Source of the DNA: Celoporthe dispersa
Taxonomy: Eukaryota; Ascomycota; Sordariomycetes; Diaporthales; Cryphonectriaceae
DNA: 64,000 bases
NCBI GenBank assembly: GCA_016584495.1
Contig: WAID01000008.1
Span: 682,001 to 746,000 of the forward strand
Reading direction: 5' to 3'
The position numbers and the translations under genes are program-made. Below, in pieces: positions 47,915 through 57,481 of this stretch. Each line of letters begins with the position of its first letter. The first letter of the stretch is position 1. The notes beneath the pieces were generated by a model. The model saw nothing but the letters and a program-made list of their open reading frames with translations, had not been told where the DNA came from and searched no databases.

Positions 47915-48270
47915 TACTACATTGAAGTTTTGAGGCTGACATTCGCGAACAGAGTTTCATAAAGCTAGACATGGAGACGAAGAGCAATTAGAAACTATTA
48001 AGGAGTTATTTTCGAAGACCATGGCCAAAATTGGAGACACCATTGAACATCTCCAAAAATACCACAGCGCCCGGATAACGGCCAAATCCCAGCGCAACCG
48101 AGAGGCCATGCGCTCAATGGACAACGCATCGACCAAGCGGATACTAATGAAAAGTCAGGACCCTTTTATTTGAGAATATCGTTCGTTCTTATTGAGGTAT
48201 ATATTAGCTGGAAACCTAGATTCTACCTTCAGATTAAATTTCTGAAATTATCACACTAGCTGCCATAACA

Positions 48271-49669
48271 TTATGAGTATATATAGCATAATGGACTGTT
48301 TCCTAATGTGTTCAGAACTTGTGCGATAACCACATTTGGCGCATTCACCCCCAAGTTGATGATATCTGTCTTCAACGTATCCCTGCTCGGCGGGTTATTG
48401 AGCAGTGTAATTGTCCCAGCAATATCTTCCGACTCGGAAGGATGCAACGCTTGCCAAATCCAGTATATGTGGTCCACCATCGCATGGTGGAAGAAAAAGC
48501 TCGGGTCGTTGATCGAAGAGAATAAGTCAGAGGCCTCGCCACCAACCGACATATGTCCCGTGGCATGCATGCCGAGAAATAAGTCGGCAAAACGCCCTTG
48601 AAGTTCATTCTGGAACGATAATATGCTTTCAGACGCGTCGCCGATCGTGACGTTTAAGAGATTGGTCGGTGTAAACCAGGTCGATGTAACAAAGCTACTC
48701 AAGTCACGGCTCAAACAGCGCGGGTTGTAGCCCAAAACACCGTCTGGACTGGGATTGGGCTCCATGCCAGCCATGCCTGGGGATACCGGACCGAGGTGAA
48801 CCGTCATGCTGAAGTACTTGTGTCAGATGGAGCGCATCTAGAAGAAGTCTCTCATTTTCTTCTAAAGACTTCTCGCAGGCTTGATTTTGCTTACTTGATA
48901 AAAGGCCCACTCATCACGCAACCTCCTCCCTCTCCAGAAGGCAACCAGATGTTGCCGGTGCCAGAAAAGACTTCCATTATGAGCGACAAAAGATCCGTCG
49001 CCGCTCATACTAGTATCGCTGCCGTCAAATAAGGGAGACTGGCTGAGGTTTTCTGCGTACGCAAACCAATTCCAGTACGGTTGATATCCTTGATATCCGC
49101 ATTCTTGACGAAGAGCATTCTCGTAAGCCCAGACAATATAACGATGCCAAGTAAGAAAATTGCCCTGATATTTTTATGATTGACAAAGTTAATGCGTAAC
49201 CACCTTCTTTGAACTGTAGTGGAAAATGAATGGAAGCATACCGTGCCATGAATAGTCAGCGTCTGGTTGATGTGGACGGCTACAAAGTCATCATATCTGT
49301 TTCTGGCGCCGGGCGCAAAGGTTGGGTCCGATCTGGAAGGTAGCTTTAGAAGACACTGTACGGCACTAATGTACGCCTTTTTCTCAATTGAGGTCAAAGA
49401 AGCCCTGGATATTCCGCATTAGTCTTCAAGATACGATTGAGTGCATATCAGTAAAGATGTTGTTCGTACCAGTCTTGGCGGATGGCAGCGTTGGAAAGAT
49501 GGCAAGTCTTCTTACTTGCCGTAGAGTTCGCTGCCGCTGTTTGTAAAGCGGTGGTCGCTTGGACTTGGAGTTGAGCTAAAGTGTCTACGTCACCAGCTCT
49601 GGCAAGTAGCCGAGCACACAGCCCACTTGCAAGAACATTTGCGACAACGGCGATATGGCCAACACGCAT
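48271..49669 (-). CDS. Tyrosinase (type 3 copper monooxygenase), one frameshift
   Basis: Oxidises mono- and diphenols. Start 49669 gives a signal-like N-terminus (MRVGHIAVVANVLASGLCARLLARAG). Exons 49669-49470, 49404-49242, 49164-48895 and 48808-48271 are joined by GT-AG introns. CuA: His in YDDFVAVHINQT and the His of FLTWHRY. CuB: HATGHMSVGGEASDLFSSIND and SFFFHHAMVDHIYWIWQ. GGCV-SGPFINMTVHLGPVSP spans the last splice. The A4 run at 48965-48968 has one base too many; three restores HNGSLSGTGNIWLPSGEGGG and a total of 389 aa, an exact multiple of three. It lacks the long C-terminal propeptide of some fungal tyrosinases. Confidence 0.88.
48965..48968 (-). other. A4 homopolymer frameshift in the tyrosinase
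   Basis: HNGSL and TGNIWLPSGEGGG are in different frames that meet here; all splice phases fit if one base is removed. Confidence 0.6.
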
Positions 49670-50583
49670 GTTGACAGCTGAGGATGGCGTGAGAGTTGAT
49701 GCCTGGGAATCGACAAAAGCTTTTGTCTGTAGCAAAAGATTGAAAGCTGAAGAAACAAAAGGATGTATAGAATGATTCTTGCTTTATTTCTATATAATAA
49801 TTAAGTACTAGATCTTTTATGGTAACGGCTTGCCATGTTGGCTAGCTTGTGGACTATCTACTGAAAATCAGAGTTTAGGATTGCGGAGCTCCTTTGAATG
49901 AATCCGAGATGGCCAAGGATATCCAAGTATTTACAGCGCTTATGCAAATAAGATTTTAAGGTTCCACATATATGCAGAGTATTACACTAAAGGGAAGCTA
50001 CTAAGTGTTAAATGGCAATATGTCCTAGCTTCTGTTGAGCAATAATGTAGGAAGTGTTCTTAATTTTTCCGCCTTCAAGTTGTATAGTAACAGCGCTTTA
50101 GCTTGCAAGCAGATAAGAGAAGTTCCATTATTAAGCTAAAATGAGAATTCCTACTTTCTCTTCCATGGTAGCGTTGTAACTACGGATTACAGGCAAGCTC
50201 CGAAGTCGATCACTGGCGATCGGAAGAATATTGTAAGTGAGAACTACACGCTTGAAACATTCGTTTTTACGTATTGTTTTATAATGTGTGAGGTGCAACG
50301 GAACTCAATTGAAAGTTATAGAAGGAAAGAAAAAAAGAAAGGAAGGAAGCCAGCTAATCTTTGGCTGAGGCTATCTAGAAAAAGGCTGCTGGCTGAACCG
50401 TGCACGGCCTAGGGCCAGTGAGTCACTGGCCGTCGCACACAATCAGTCGAGTATAGCCAGTTCTTCTCGAGTCCAATTAATATTATAGATATGATCGGCG
50501 CTTATAAACAGCTGGGAATGGACTTCTTTTGAGACATTGAGATAATATTCGATGAATGCAACAACGACTTTGCTCTACTACAT
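49670..50583. other. Intergenic region with palindrome repeat copy 3
   Basis: A+T-rich up to 50300, then repeat copy 3. No gene seen. Confidence 0.45.
50320..50446. repeat. Palindrome-bearing dispersed repeat, copy 3
   Basis: Contains AAGCCAGCTAATC-T-TTGGCT, CCGTGCACGG and the palindrome GGCCAGTGAGTCACTGGCC (50413-50431), then GTCGCACACAATCAG. Confidence 0.75.
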
Positions 50584-51177
50584 ATGCCAGATGTCGTTGG
50601 ACCGCTAGAGCCGGACAAAGCCGCGTACTCGGTTAATGACATTGAGAACTCTTTCCCTTTCCTGCGTCAGTGTGTCAAGGAGAACTTCCGCTTGACTCCA
50701 GTGTTTATTATGCCTCTAGCAAGGCGAGTCATGACCACCCAAGGCATCGTCGTAGCCGGACGTCAAATCCAACAGGGAATATGTTCTAGAATTTCCCTAC
50801 AAACGACCACTATAAGCTGGCTACTAACGCTGATGCTTGAATACAGACCTCAGTAGCTATATACAACCACGCCTTCCACTACAACCGCGAGATATGGGAT
50901 GCCGACCACAACGTCTTCAGGCCGTCGCGTTGGGACGAGCCCGAAGCGGCGAAGCGAGCTCGCTATTTGATGCACTTTGGCCTTGGTGGCCGCCAGTGGA
51001 TCGGGAAGACGGTAGCGCATATCCACATATACTTATAAACTCGCCAGCACATTGTTGCGCTTGTTCTATTTCGAGCTTCCAGACCCGCAAAAGAGGGAGA
51101 GCGTGATGCGTAGCGACTTCATCGGCTAAGTCTTTGGATTGGTCAGCGTGGGCATCAGTATGTGAACTCTGGAGGGA
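50584..51177 (+). pseudogene. Cytochrome P450 gene 3, C-terminal remnant with heme Cys replaced
   Basis: Begins at the K helix (SFPFLRQCVKENFRLTPVFIMPLARR) and continues AFHYNREIWDADHNVFRPSRW and YLMHFGLGGRQWIGK, then LASTLLRLFYFELPDPQKRE. The heme-ligand position is TGG (Trp, 50997-50999) instead of Cys. The expected intron after GRQIQQG has ATATGT where a GTATGT donor is expected, and a small shift near 51035 separates HIHIY from KLAST. The whole N-terminal two thirds are missing. It cannot encode a working P450. The group resembles benzoate-4-monooxygenase-like fungal P450s. Confidence 0.75.
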
Positions 51178-51194
51178 AAGAAATGAATATGCGC

Positions 51195-51322
51195 TACAGA
51201 AGAGCAGGAAAGAAAGAGAGACTGCCAGCTAATCTGGCTGAGGCTATCTAGGTGGTGGCTGCTGGCTGGCAGGGCCGTGCACGGCCCCAGGCCAGTGACT
51301 CACTGGCCCTCGCACAATCAGC
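51195..51322. repeat. Palindrome-bearing dispersed repeat, copy 4 (best preserved)
   Basis: Hairpin GCCAGCTAATCTGGC (51224-51238), perfect palindrome GGCCGTGCACGGCC (51273-51286) and GGCCAGTGACTCACTGGCC (51290-51308), which has perfect 9-bp arms around one base. Ends with CTCGCACAATCAG as copy 3 does. Confidence 0.8.
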
Positions 51323-51461
51323 GATATCAAAAGGCCTTTATTGGTAACTGCCAAGATAAGGACTTGTAAAGAGAGATGTTCGCGGTTCAGGATAACCCTT
51401 AATTATAACTCCTCATTTCTATTTATTAATTTTGTTTCCTTTCAAATCAGCTTAAAAGCTC

Positions 51462-53140
51462 TTAAGATTCAATATCCATTATATGTGGACTAGAATCGCC
51501 TTTAATCTCCAGAAGCTGCTGAAATGTCTCCTTGATAGTAGTCTCGAACGGCGTCCATTGTATGCCTAGATCCTTCTCGACTCTGCTCGATCACTGATTA
51601 TCAGCCTAGCTGCGCGATGACTAGCAAATGTAGAGAAAAGAAAAGCGGCGGGCGGCGGAGGGGGAAACGGAAAAAGGAAAATTACCGCGCCGAGGAGTAG
51701 CCGTAGTGGTTCACCTGCTCTTCGGCCGAAGGCAAGCGATGAGCCTGCCCAGGAAATAGGCGAGCTATCGTTCGTGCCGCATTGGGCTGGCTGAAAGGGC
51801 TTCCGACAGTCAAATAACGCTTCCCCCGAGAAACATCGGTTTCGGCAGCCTCGACGTGGCAGAGGGCACAGTCTTTGACGTCGACGCAGACCTGCAAGAC
51901 GGAAAGGGGAATGAGGAAGATGAGTTTGGCGTTCACCACTTATACCCGAGTGATTCCTGGCTTCTTGTAGGTATAAAACTTACATACGCGGGCGTCCTAG
52001 GCATTTCGCGCGCATCAATTAGTCGGTCGAGAACCCGGCCTATCCAATTCGCACAAATGCGTATCAGCTCATCTGCTTCTCTCATATAATTCTTTTTCTT
52101 TTTTTTTCTTTCTATTTCTCTGGAGAAACCCGCTGGCGAAGATTAGGAAGTCTGTAATTACTGGATTGGTTGATGTCGGCCATCGAAGTGAATGGCTGAA
52201 GAGGCTTGCCGAGAATAACAGGCGCAACGATGCTGTAAGAGCCCAAGGAAAGCTAACACATTAGTCGGTGATGCGTCCGAGGTGGAGGGCTAGGGCGTAG
52301 CTGTGCTTGTGGAAGGGAGGTGGAAGAATATTAGGGCAACTCGCCTGGTGATTGAAAAGTGCGGGTTTCGCGTCCTTGCGAAGTCCCAGACGGCCTGCTC
52401 AGCAAATCTGCCACCCAGTGTCAGTATATAGGCCGTGCCCAGCGTCAGGCCAGTTCAGATGGATGCGTAGGTCTCACGTCTTGCTTGCTAGGTATACAAA
52501 ATGCTTGTCCGTTGATGCTACCGCCTCATCCCATTGCACTGGGTTCCAGTCATCCTCAGAATAAATGTGCTAAAATGACCACGGCAGATGTTAATGAAGT
52601 CTCTCACTTCCTAAAAGCATCAAGTGATAGACAAGCCTTACCCCCGGTCGAGGGTCTAGATGAGGAGATGTGACAGCAGCGAATCTATCTCCTATTAGCT
52701 CAGACACAAATCTTGACTCTTCCCATGGGGCTTTCCATCCAGACTTACGAGCTCGTATAGATGAATTTGCGGATCGTATCTGCCTTCATCGCCGACTCCA
52801 GCACGGACAGCGCGCCCTTGCGCGCGGGTATAAGCATATCTCTTTCATTATTCTCGAACGTGAAGTTGAAAGGGCTCGCTGTATGGAAGACAACGTCGGC
52901 GCCCCGGACGGCGCCGTCGTATGCACCGTCCTCCTGCATGTCCTGGACCACCACGAAGTGGATCTGGCCCTGTTCCAAATGCTGGGGGTAGAGACTGCCC
53001 CAGGCGTCGGCCTTGGCCCGGGACCGGACCGCTGCTATCACGTGGTAGCCCCTTTCGAGCAACAGGAGAATGATTTGGGTCGCCAGGAACCCGGAGGCGC
53101 CTGTTACTAATGCTCTCGGGATGTGCGTGCTCTGAGCCAT
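51462..53140 (-). CDS. NAD(P)-dependent dihydroflavonol-reductase-like (extended SDR), eight exons
   Basis: Exons 53140-52749, 52684-52642, 52554-52478, 52407-52345, 52232-52162, 52078-51984, 51891-51686 and 51582-51462 total 1068 nt, giving 355 aa with no stop. Motifs: TGASGFLATQIILLLLERG (NAD(P) fold), VVFHTASPFNF, KFIYTSS-FAAVTSP, DDWNPVQW, the catalytic YLASK, AEQAVWDFA, SIVAPVILGKPLQP, VCVDVKDCALCHVEAAE and the end LGIQWTPFETTIKETFQQLL. Intron 4 (52233-52344) has a GC donor (G|GCGAGT). This family reduces ketones or aldehydes, often on secondary metabolites. It looks intact, unlike both its neighbours. Confidence 0.88.
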
Positions 53141-53559
53141 GATCGAAGCGAAGCATCCTAAGCCTTTGAGCGATGAGGTTGTGGCTGAGAAAATCCTCCT
53201 GCGGAGCGCTACACCTGATGGCTTTCTCTTTCTCCTCATGGAGAAGTGGGCCGGATCCCCCCTCTCATTCGGCAGATCTCGGCTTTGAGCATCACGATAG
53301 TCACCCTTCCTCCTCGTCATGTAATCCCCTCATGCCTTGGCATGTTCTTCGATAAGCCCTTCGTGTGGCAGTCCCCGTGGTTGAGTTCAAGACCCACAGT
53401 AGCATCCTTGCAACTGCGCCGACTTGGTGTCCTTACGGGTCAAATGAATTTTTCCGGAGCGAAGCACCCGGCAGCTTAGGCATTCTTGTTATCACTACGT
53501 ATAGTGTGGAAATAGAACTATGGAACCAAACTATAACAATTTCTCCAAAGTCAGGTTAT

Positions 53560-54658
53560 GCCAAACACTACCGGCTTAAATTTGCGGAGCCATGCGCATC
53601 TTCACAAACTCGTCAGACTTCCAAAATCATCTCTGTTGAATCCACAAAGCCAAAGAACCCCATCTTACGTAGCTTGGCGTCGCCGAGAACAGAAGACCAT
53701 GCTGTCGAAATCGCTGCGTCCGCGAATCCAAAAATCCGATCAACATCTCCCAAGTCGGTGCTGACAAGGTTATGCTCAGTAGCAACCTGATGCCAAGCTT
53801 CCTGAACTTCTTTAGACTTGGCTCACTCAGTAAGCTTGCCCAACTCCTTCTGAACGGTAGCGTATACAATGAGCGGATGCACCAAATTCATAGCTGCGTC
53901 AGGCGCGGCGCCAGGGATCCAAGATGGGCGGGTAGTATTCCAACCACAGTTGTGCTGTTGGCAAAAGGCTTTCAGAACGTCCTCCTGGTCATAGTAGAAG
54001 TTTGGCTCGAGCAGAACGCGCAGGTCGCTTTCTTCCTGCGGTGTGAGCATAGGGCCAAGGTGGGCACCGTAATACTTAGCTCCAAGTTATAGCAAAATGC
54101 GCTTCAGAATAGCAGAGGCAGCTGCAAGAGCTTCGAGAAACTTGCTAAGGAGCGTTTCGAAGCTGATCAGTAACTCATTATGTGATGCGCTACCTACGTC
54201 TTTGGTCCACGTACTGTTCACCTTCACCAACTCTTCAGCAGCGCTCCAAATCGATCCGCCATCAGATGGCTTGGGCTAGATATATGCCGAGAAGAAGACA
54301 TAATCCGCTCGAATGTCTCTTTTGCGCAATTCTTCAGCAATCGCCTTGGGTTCCTAGAGGAGGTCCAAGGAAACGTGTTCGACGTGCGACGGCAGTTCGA
54401 TGTTGGGTGGTCTGCGCGACATGGCGTATATTTTTGTCCAGCGCTTGGGATCCTTGCAAAGCGCATGCAACTCCAAAAAAAGCAAATGTGAGTCATATGG
54501 CCAATGGGACTTAAAAAGATAGACCTCACCATATGTGTTCCAGAAATGCCATTTGCCCCTGTGATAATGGCTGTAAGCCCGTTGTCCGTGTGGGGGAAAA
54601 TAGGAAGACCATGATAGATCCCGTCAGACTGGATCGTCAATGTCTGTCGTGAAGCCAT
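53560..54658 (-). pseudogene. PRISE-type reductase (progesterone 5-beta-reductase/iridoid-synthase-like) pseudogene
   Basis: Starts MASRQTLTIQSDGIYHGLP and shows the Rossmann motif ITGANGISGTHM. Intron 54471-54529 follows, then LCKDPKRWTKIYAMSRRPP, LPSHVEHVSLDLL, DYVFFSAYI, LQLGAKYYGAHLGP, EPNFYYDQEDVLKAF, GWNTTRPSWIPGAAPDAAMN, all hallmarks of this SDR subfamily. In-frame TAG codons occur at 54356-54354 and 54278-54276 (SAYI-stop-PK, where Gln is usual, so CAG to TAG), with further stops after GKLTE and ILEV. A short region near 54190 (VNS to NELLISFETLL) is also disturbed. The catalytic Tyr falls in the YYGAHLG segment. Confidence 0.75.
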
Positions 54659-55705
54659 TTGTTAAACGTTGAACAGTATCGAATGATGAACAATGTCGAT
54701 GTGGTAGTGGGAGTATACCAGAGAGCAGGGTTGATACAAACAATAGCCTGCTGGCGCATATTTATTCTATGCATCAATGATGTAACATATTATAAATCAT
54801 AGCTTCTTACAAATCACTGCTTTTGAGAATGGAACGATGTCTGTGCATTAGAGCCGACCTATTCTCACTGATCGTAGTGAAGGCTCGGGACGTTTCCGAA
54901 ACCTAGCATGACTGTGGATAACTTGACGCTTTGAATTGAATAACGCATGAATAAAGGTTTTTCTCGGCGGATTTGACTTGCAAATCTTGAAAGAGCAGTG
55001 CTCTACATAGTACATTGCATCGGGGTAAAAAAGGCATCGGGGGCAAATGTTCGAAATTATAGCTTTGAGTACAATTTTAATTCTCAATCAACATTACACA
55101 TTTTACCTCACTTATAACGTACAACTTTTCGAGAATGAATTCGATGCTTCGCCACTGGCGGTACCGGCTAAAATATACTTCAACTGCAGACCAACTTCAA
55201 AAACACGAAGAGCTTCCAGAGTAATAATATACGCTGCGTTTATTATCGATATAGCTATATCCTCCATCAATAACGCTATCTACATGGCCGAGAAGATAAG
55301 ATCGGATGCTTAAAGACTATGCTGGTCGCTGCCCATAATAGCAAGTCCCTCGGGTTGCGCCAGTCGAGCACTGCAATAGCAGACGATAGCCGGGGCACGG
55401 CTGTTCAAGCATTGTCTAATGATTCTGCAGCTCCATTAGGCTGTAATAAAGCACGATATTTCTCTGTGAGCGCGGAAATAGCCTTCGATGCCGTTGATCG
55501 GATAGGTACCACTCGTTTGTAGAATGGATGCTCGCGAGTTCTAATTCAATGCATGCGATGCTTAGGAGGAATGAGAATCAGACGAGGAAGTTATCATCTA
55601 TATGCTAGCGAAATATCTCGATGAAATTACAGCCATCTATAAATTGAATTGAGGTTCTCCATGAAGCTCAGCTCAAGTGCTTGTGGACTCAGAGGGAGTG
55701 ATTGC
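54659..55705. other. Intergenic region
   Basis: Plus-strand frames at 55047-55313 and 55319-55522 are in one A+T-rich stretch; neither is recognisable. Confidence 0.35.
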
Positions 55706-57481
55706 CTAGAACGAGATATCTGAGTCATAGTAAACATCCTCCTCAGTAGTCGTATCCTCCTCCTGCGATCCTGAAGAGGAGTTATCTTTGATGGGCCATT
55801 TGTCCAAGCTTTTCTGTTGCTTATCCGACAACCTGAACCTCCCTTCGAACGCCTCTCGAACAATCTTCCGAGTCCTGTATCTGAAGATTTGACGATGTGA
55901 TACAACGAATAAAGCTGCATTATAAGCCTTGTTGGCGCTCTTGGCATCCGAGTTGGATTCGCCTTGGAGAAACAGATAGACAAGTCGAAAGGCTGAATCT
56001 CGCGCGAGACTTTTGGCTCCCGAGATTGATCGCCTCTCATCCGGATCCCAATCGTCCTTGCCTCTTCTCATGTCGTCGAGAATATGAGAGATCTGACGTC
56101 CGGCCACCACATCGATAGAGAGGCGTTTGAGACTAGCGTAGAGGACATGGTAGTCAGAAAGTCGGGTTGGCATACGGCGAAAGAAATGCCGAAACCCGTG
56201 GTCCACCGCGTAGCTGATCACTTCGTAGAAGGGTGTGTCTTCATCGTTCCCGTGCTTGCTCCTAGCACCCTCTGGATCAAGTACAACAGCGTTGTTCTCC
56301 GACGCTGCCTCAGGTGGATCCTTGGATTTGACTTGACCATCATCCAGATCCTCCCATTTGGAATATAAGTCTTCTGGTAACATCTTTCCTCTTTCAACCT
56401 TTCGAACCACCAACTTGTCTTCCCCAGCATCATACTTGACAATAGCACACCCACCACCTTGGTTCACCACATTGACGAGCTTAGTAATCAGTGCTACCAA
56501 AGTCTTGAGGTCGCTCTGGCTGGCATCCTCCCATCTCTTGATTCTCATCTTTACATCTTCGACCCGTGGCTCCTCAAATATGCCCCTATTATGATATGCT
56601 CGCACAAGCTGAGAAGTTTGTGATGCCCACAGCTGCGGCAAGACCTCATGCATTCCTATCTCCTTGTTGAAGACGCGAGTCTTGATTTCGAGAGTTGATT
56701 CGTGTGGTGTTATCCGGCCTTGCTCCCGGATTGCTAATTTGGACCCTGCGAGTGTGGTGACATGGGCTTCATCACTCCTAGACAGGGACAAGCTCTCGAA
56801 AATGCCGGAAAGGCTGGCGATTCTTTGCTTCTCGTTGCTAGAAACTGGTATCTCTGAGTCAACGTTGACATAGCCGTCTGCTTCGTACCGTACGATGAAT
56901 TTCAGGCCACCAAAACGGTACGAGATGATCCTGTGGTGACCGGTACTATCGCAGATCTGATTCGTGGTGTATGCTTTTTCGAACTCATGACCAAAACCTC
57001 TGAAATCGTGCGGTCCAATAACCTCGCTGGTCGCAGTCTCCTCCCGACAGAACAACGCGGTCCTCCCTATGATCTCGAGGTTGATGGTAAATGTTTCGAG
57101 TCCATTCTTGGCCACGCTCGGATTGACAAATGACAAGAGTTTGCGAATATTGTTCCGATCGGTCACAACATCAACAGATCGCATATTGAACGAAGGATCC
57201 GCGATATAGACTGCGCGAAACAGGGGCTCGAGAGGACTTCCGGGATGGCGAGCCGCATTTTGAGCGATGTAGACGAGACCCGAATCCTTATTAAGTCGTT
57301 GAGGGGTCTTAGGAGGGTGCCAGAGAGACGGACTGCCGGGAACAGCGATGGTAGGTGTTGCTTTCTCAATCCAGTTGTAGGAAGACAGGTGCTTGACATC
57401 TCTGATTGACGCTGTCGGGGGAGTGTCAAGGCTTTGGAGACTCGTGCGAGAGATCTCAGCTATAACACTGTTGAGTGCCAT
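55706..57481 (-). CDS. Large intronless protein of an uncharacterised fungal family
   Basis: From ATG 57481 (MALNSVIAEISRTSLQSL) it encodes 591 aa in one exon; an in-frame Met at 57610 is possible but less likely. Segments such as LSSYNWIEKATPTIAVPGSP near the N-terminus and YRFGGLKFIVRYEADGYVN in the middle match, from memory, a filamentous-fungus family often labelled geranylgeranyl pyrophosphate synthetase. The Asp-rich prenyltransferase motifs (DDxxD) are absent, so I do not accept that label. The C-terminus is acidic (EEDTTTEEDVYYDSD). Function unknown. The gene is intact and well separated from its neighbours. Confidence 0.75.
   Translation of the reverse strand: MALNSVIAEISRTSLQSLDTPPTASIRDVKHLSSYNWIEKATPTIAVPGSPSLWHPPKTPQRLNKDSGLVYIAQNAARHPGSPLEPLFRAVYIADPSFNMRSVDVVTDRNNIRKLLSFVNPSVAKNGLETFTINLEIIGRTALFCREETATSEVIGPHDFRGFGHEFEKAYTTNQICDSTGHHRIISYRFGGLKFIVRYEADGYVNVDSEIPVSSNEKQRIASLSGIFESLSLSRSDEAHVTTLAGSKLAIREQGRITPHESTLEIKTRVFNKEIGMHEVLPQLWASQTSQLVRAYHNRGIFEEPRVEDVKMRIKRWEDASQSDLKTLVALITKLVNVVNQGGGCAIVKYDAGEDKLVVRKVERGKMLPEDLYSKWEDLDDGQVKSKDPPEAASENNAVVLDPEGARSKHGNDEDTPFYEVISYAVDHGFRHFFRRMPTRLSDYHVLYASLKRLSIDVVAGRQISHILDDMRRGKDDWDPDERRSISGAKSLARDSAFRLVYLFLQGESNSDAKSANKAYNAALFVVSHRQIFRYRTRKIVREAFEGRFRLSDKQQKSLDKWPIKDNSSSGSQEEDTTTEEDVYYDSDISF

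Larger units (their letters stand above)
45565..48173 (+). pseudogene. NLR/NACHT-type N-terminal helical domain gene, split by a Fot1 insertion
   Basis: Left part (45565-46055) reads TTGLVWALTYLVLKVSARV, then FAKLSPGTLAQLSYSVN, then YVDILEAFIYFWKDSVDYL. This is the helical pattern (W-G-x-L-x-L-V-L ... Y-x-D-I-L) of the DUF7708-like region at the N-terminus of many fungal NACHT/STAND proteins. Right part (47917-48173) continues EEQLETIKELFSKTMAKIGD, then IEHLQKYHSARITAKSQRNR, and stops at 48171-48173. A TGA at 45913-45915 and a TAG at 46033-46035 also interrupt the left part. The transposon sits between the halves, flanked by TA. No NACHT ATPase follows, so this is a remnant. Assignment is by pattern only. 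Confidence 0.45.

Noticed and set aside
580..49669. Programmed ribosomal frameshifting as the cause of the many frame breaks
   Set aside because: The break sites share no slippery heptamer or downstream stop pattern, and three are tandem duplications; mutation or sequencing error is simpler.
55706..57481. Geranylgeranyl diphosphate synthase
   Set aside because: No DDxxD motifs or the expected helical pattern; the name appears to be a database carry-over.
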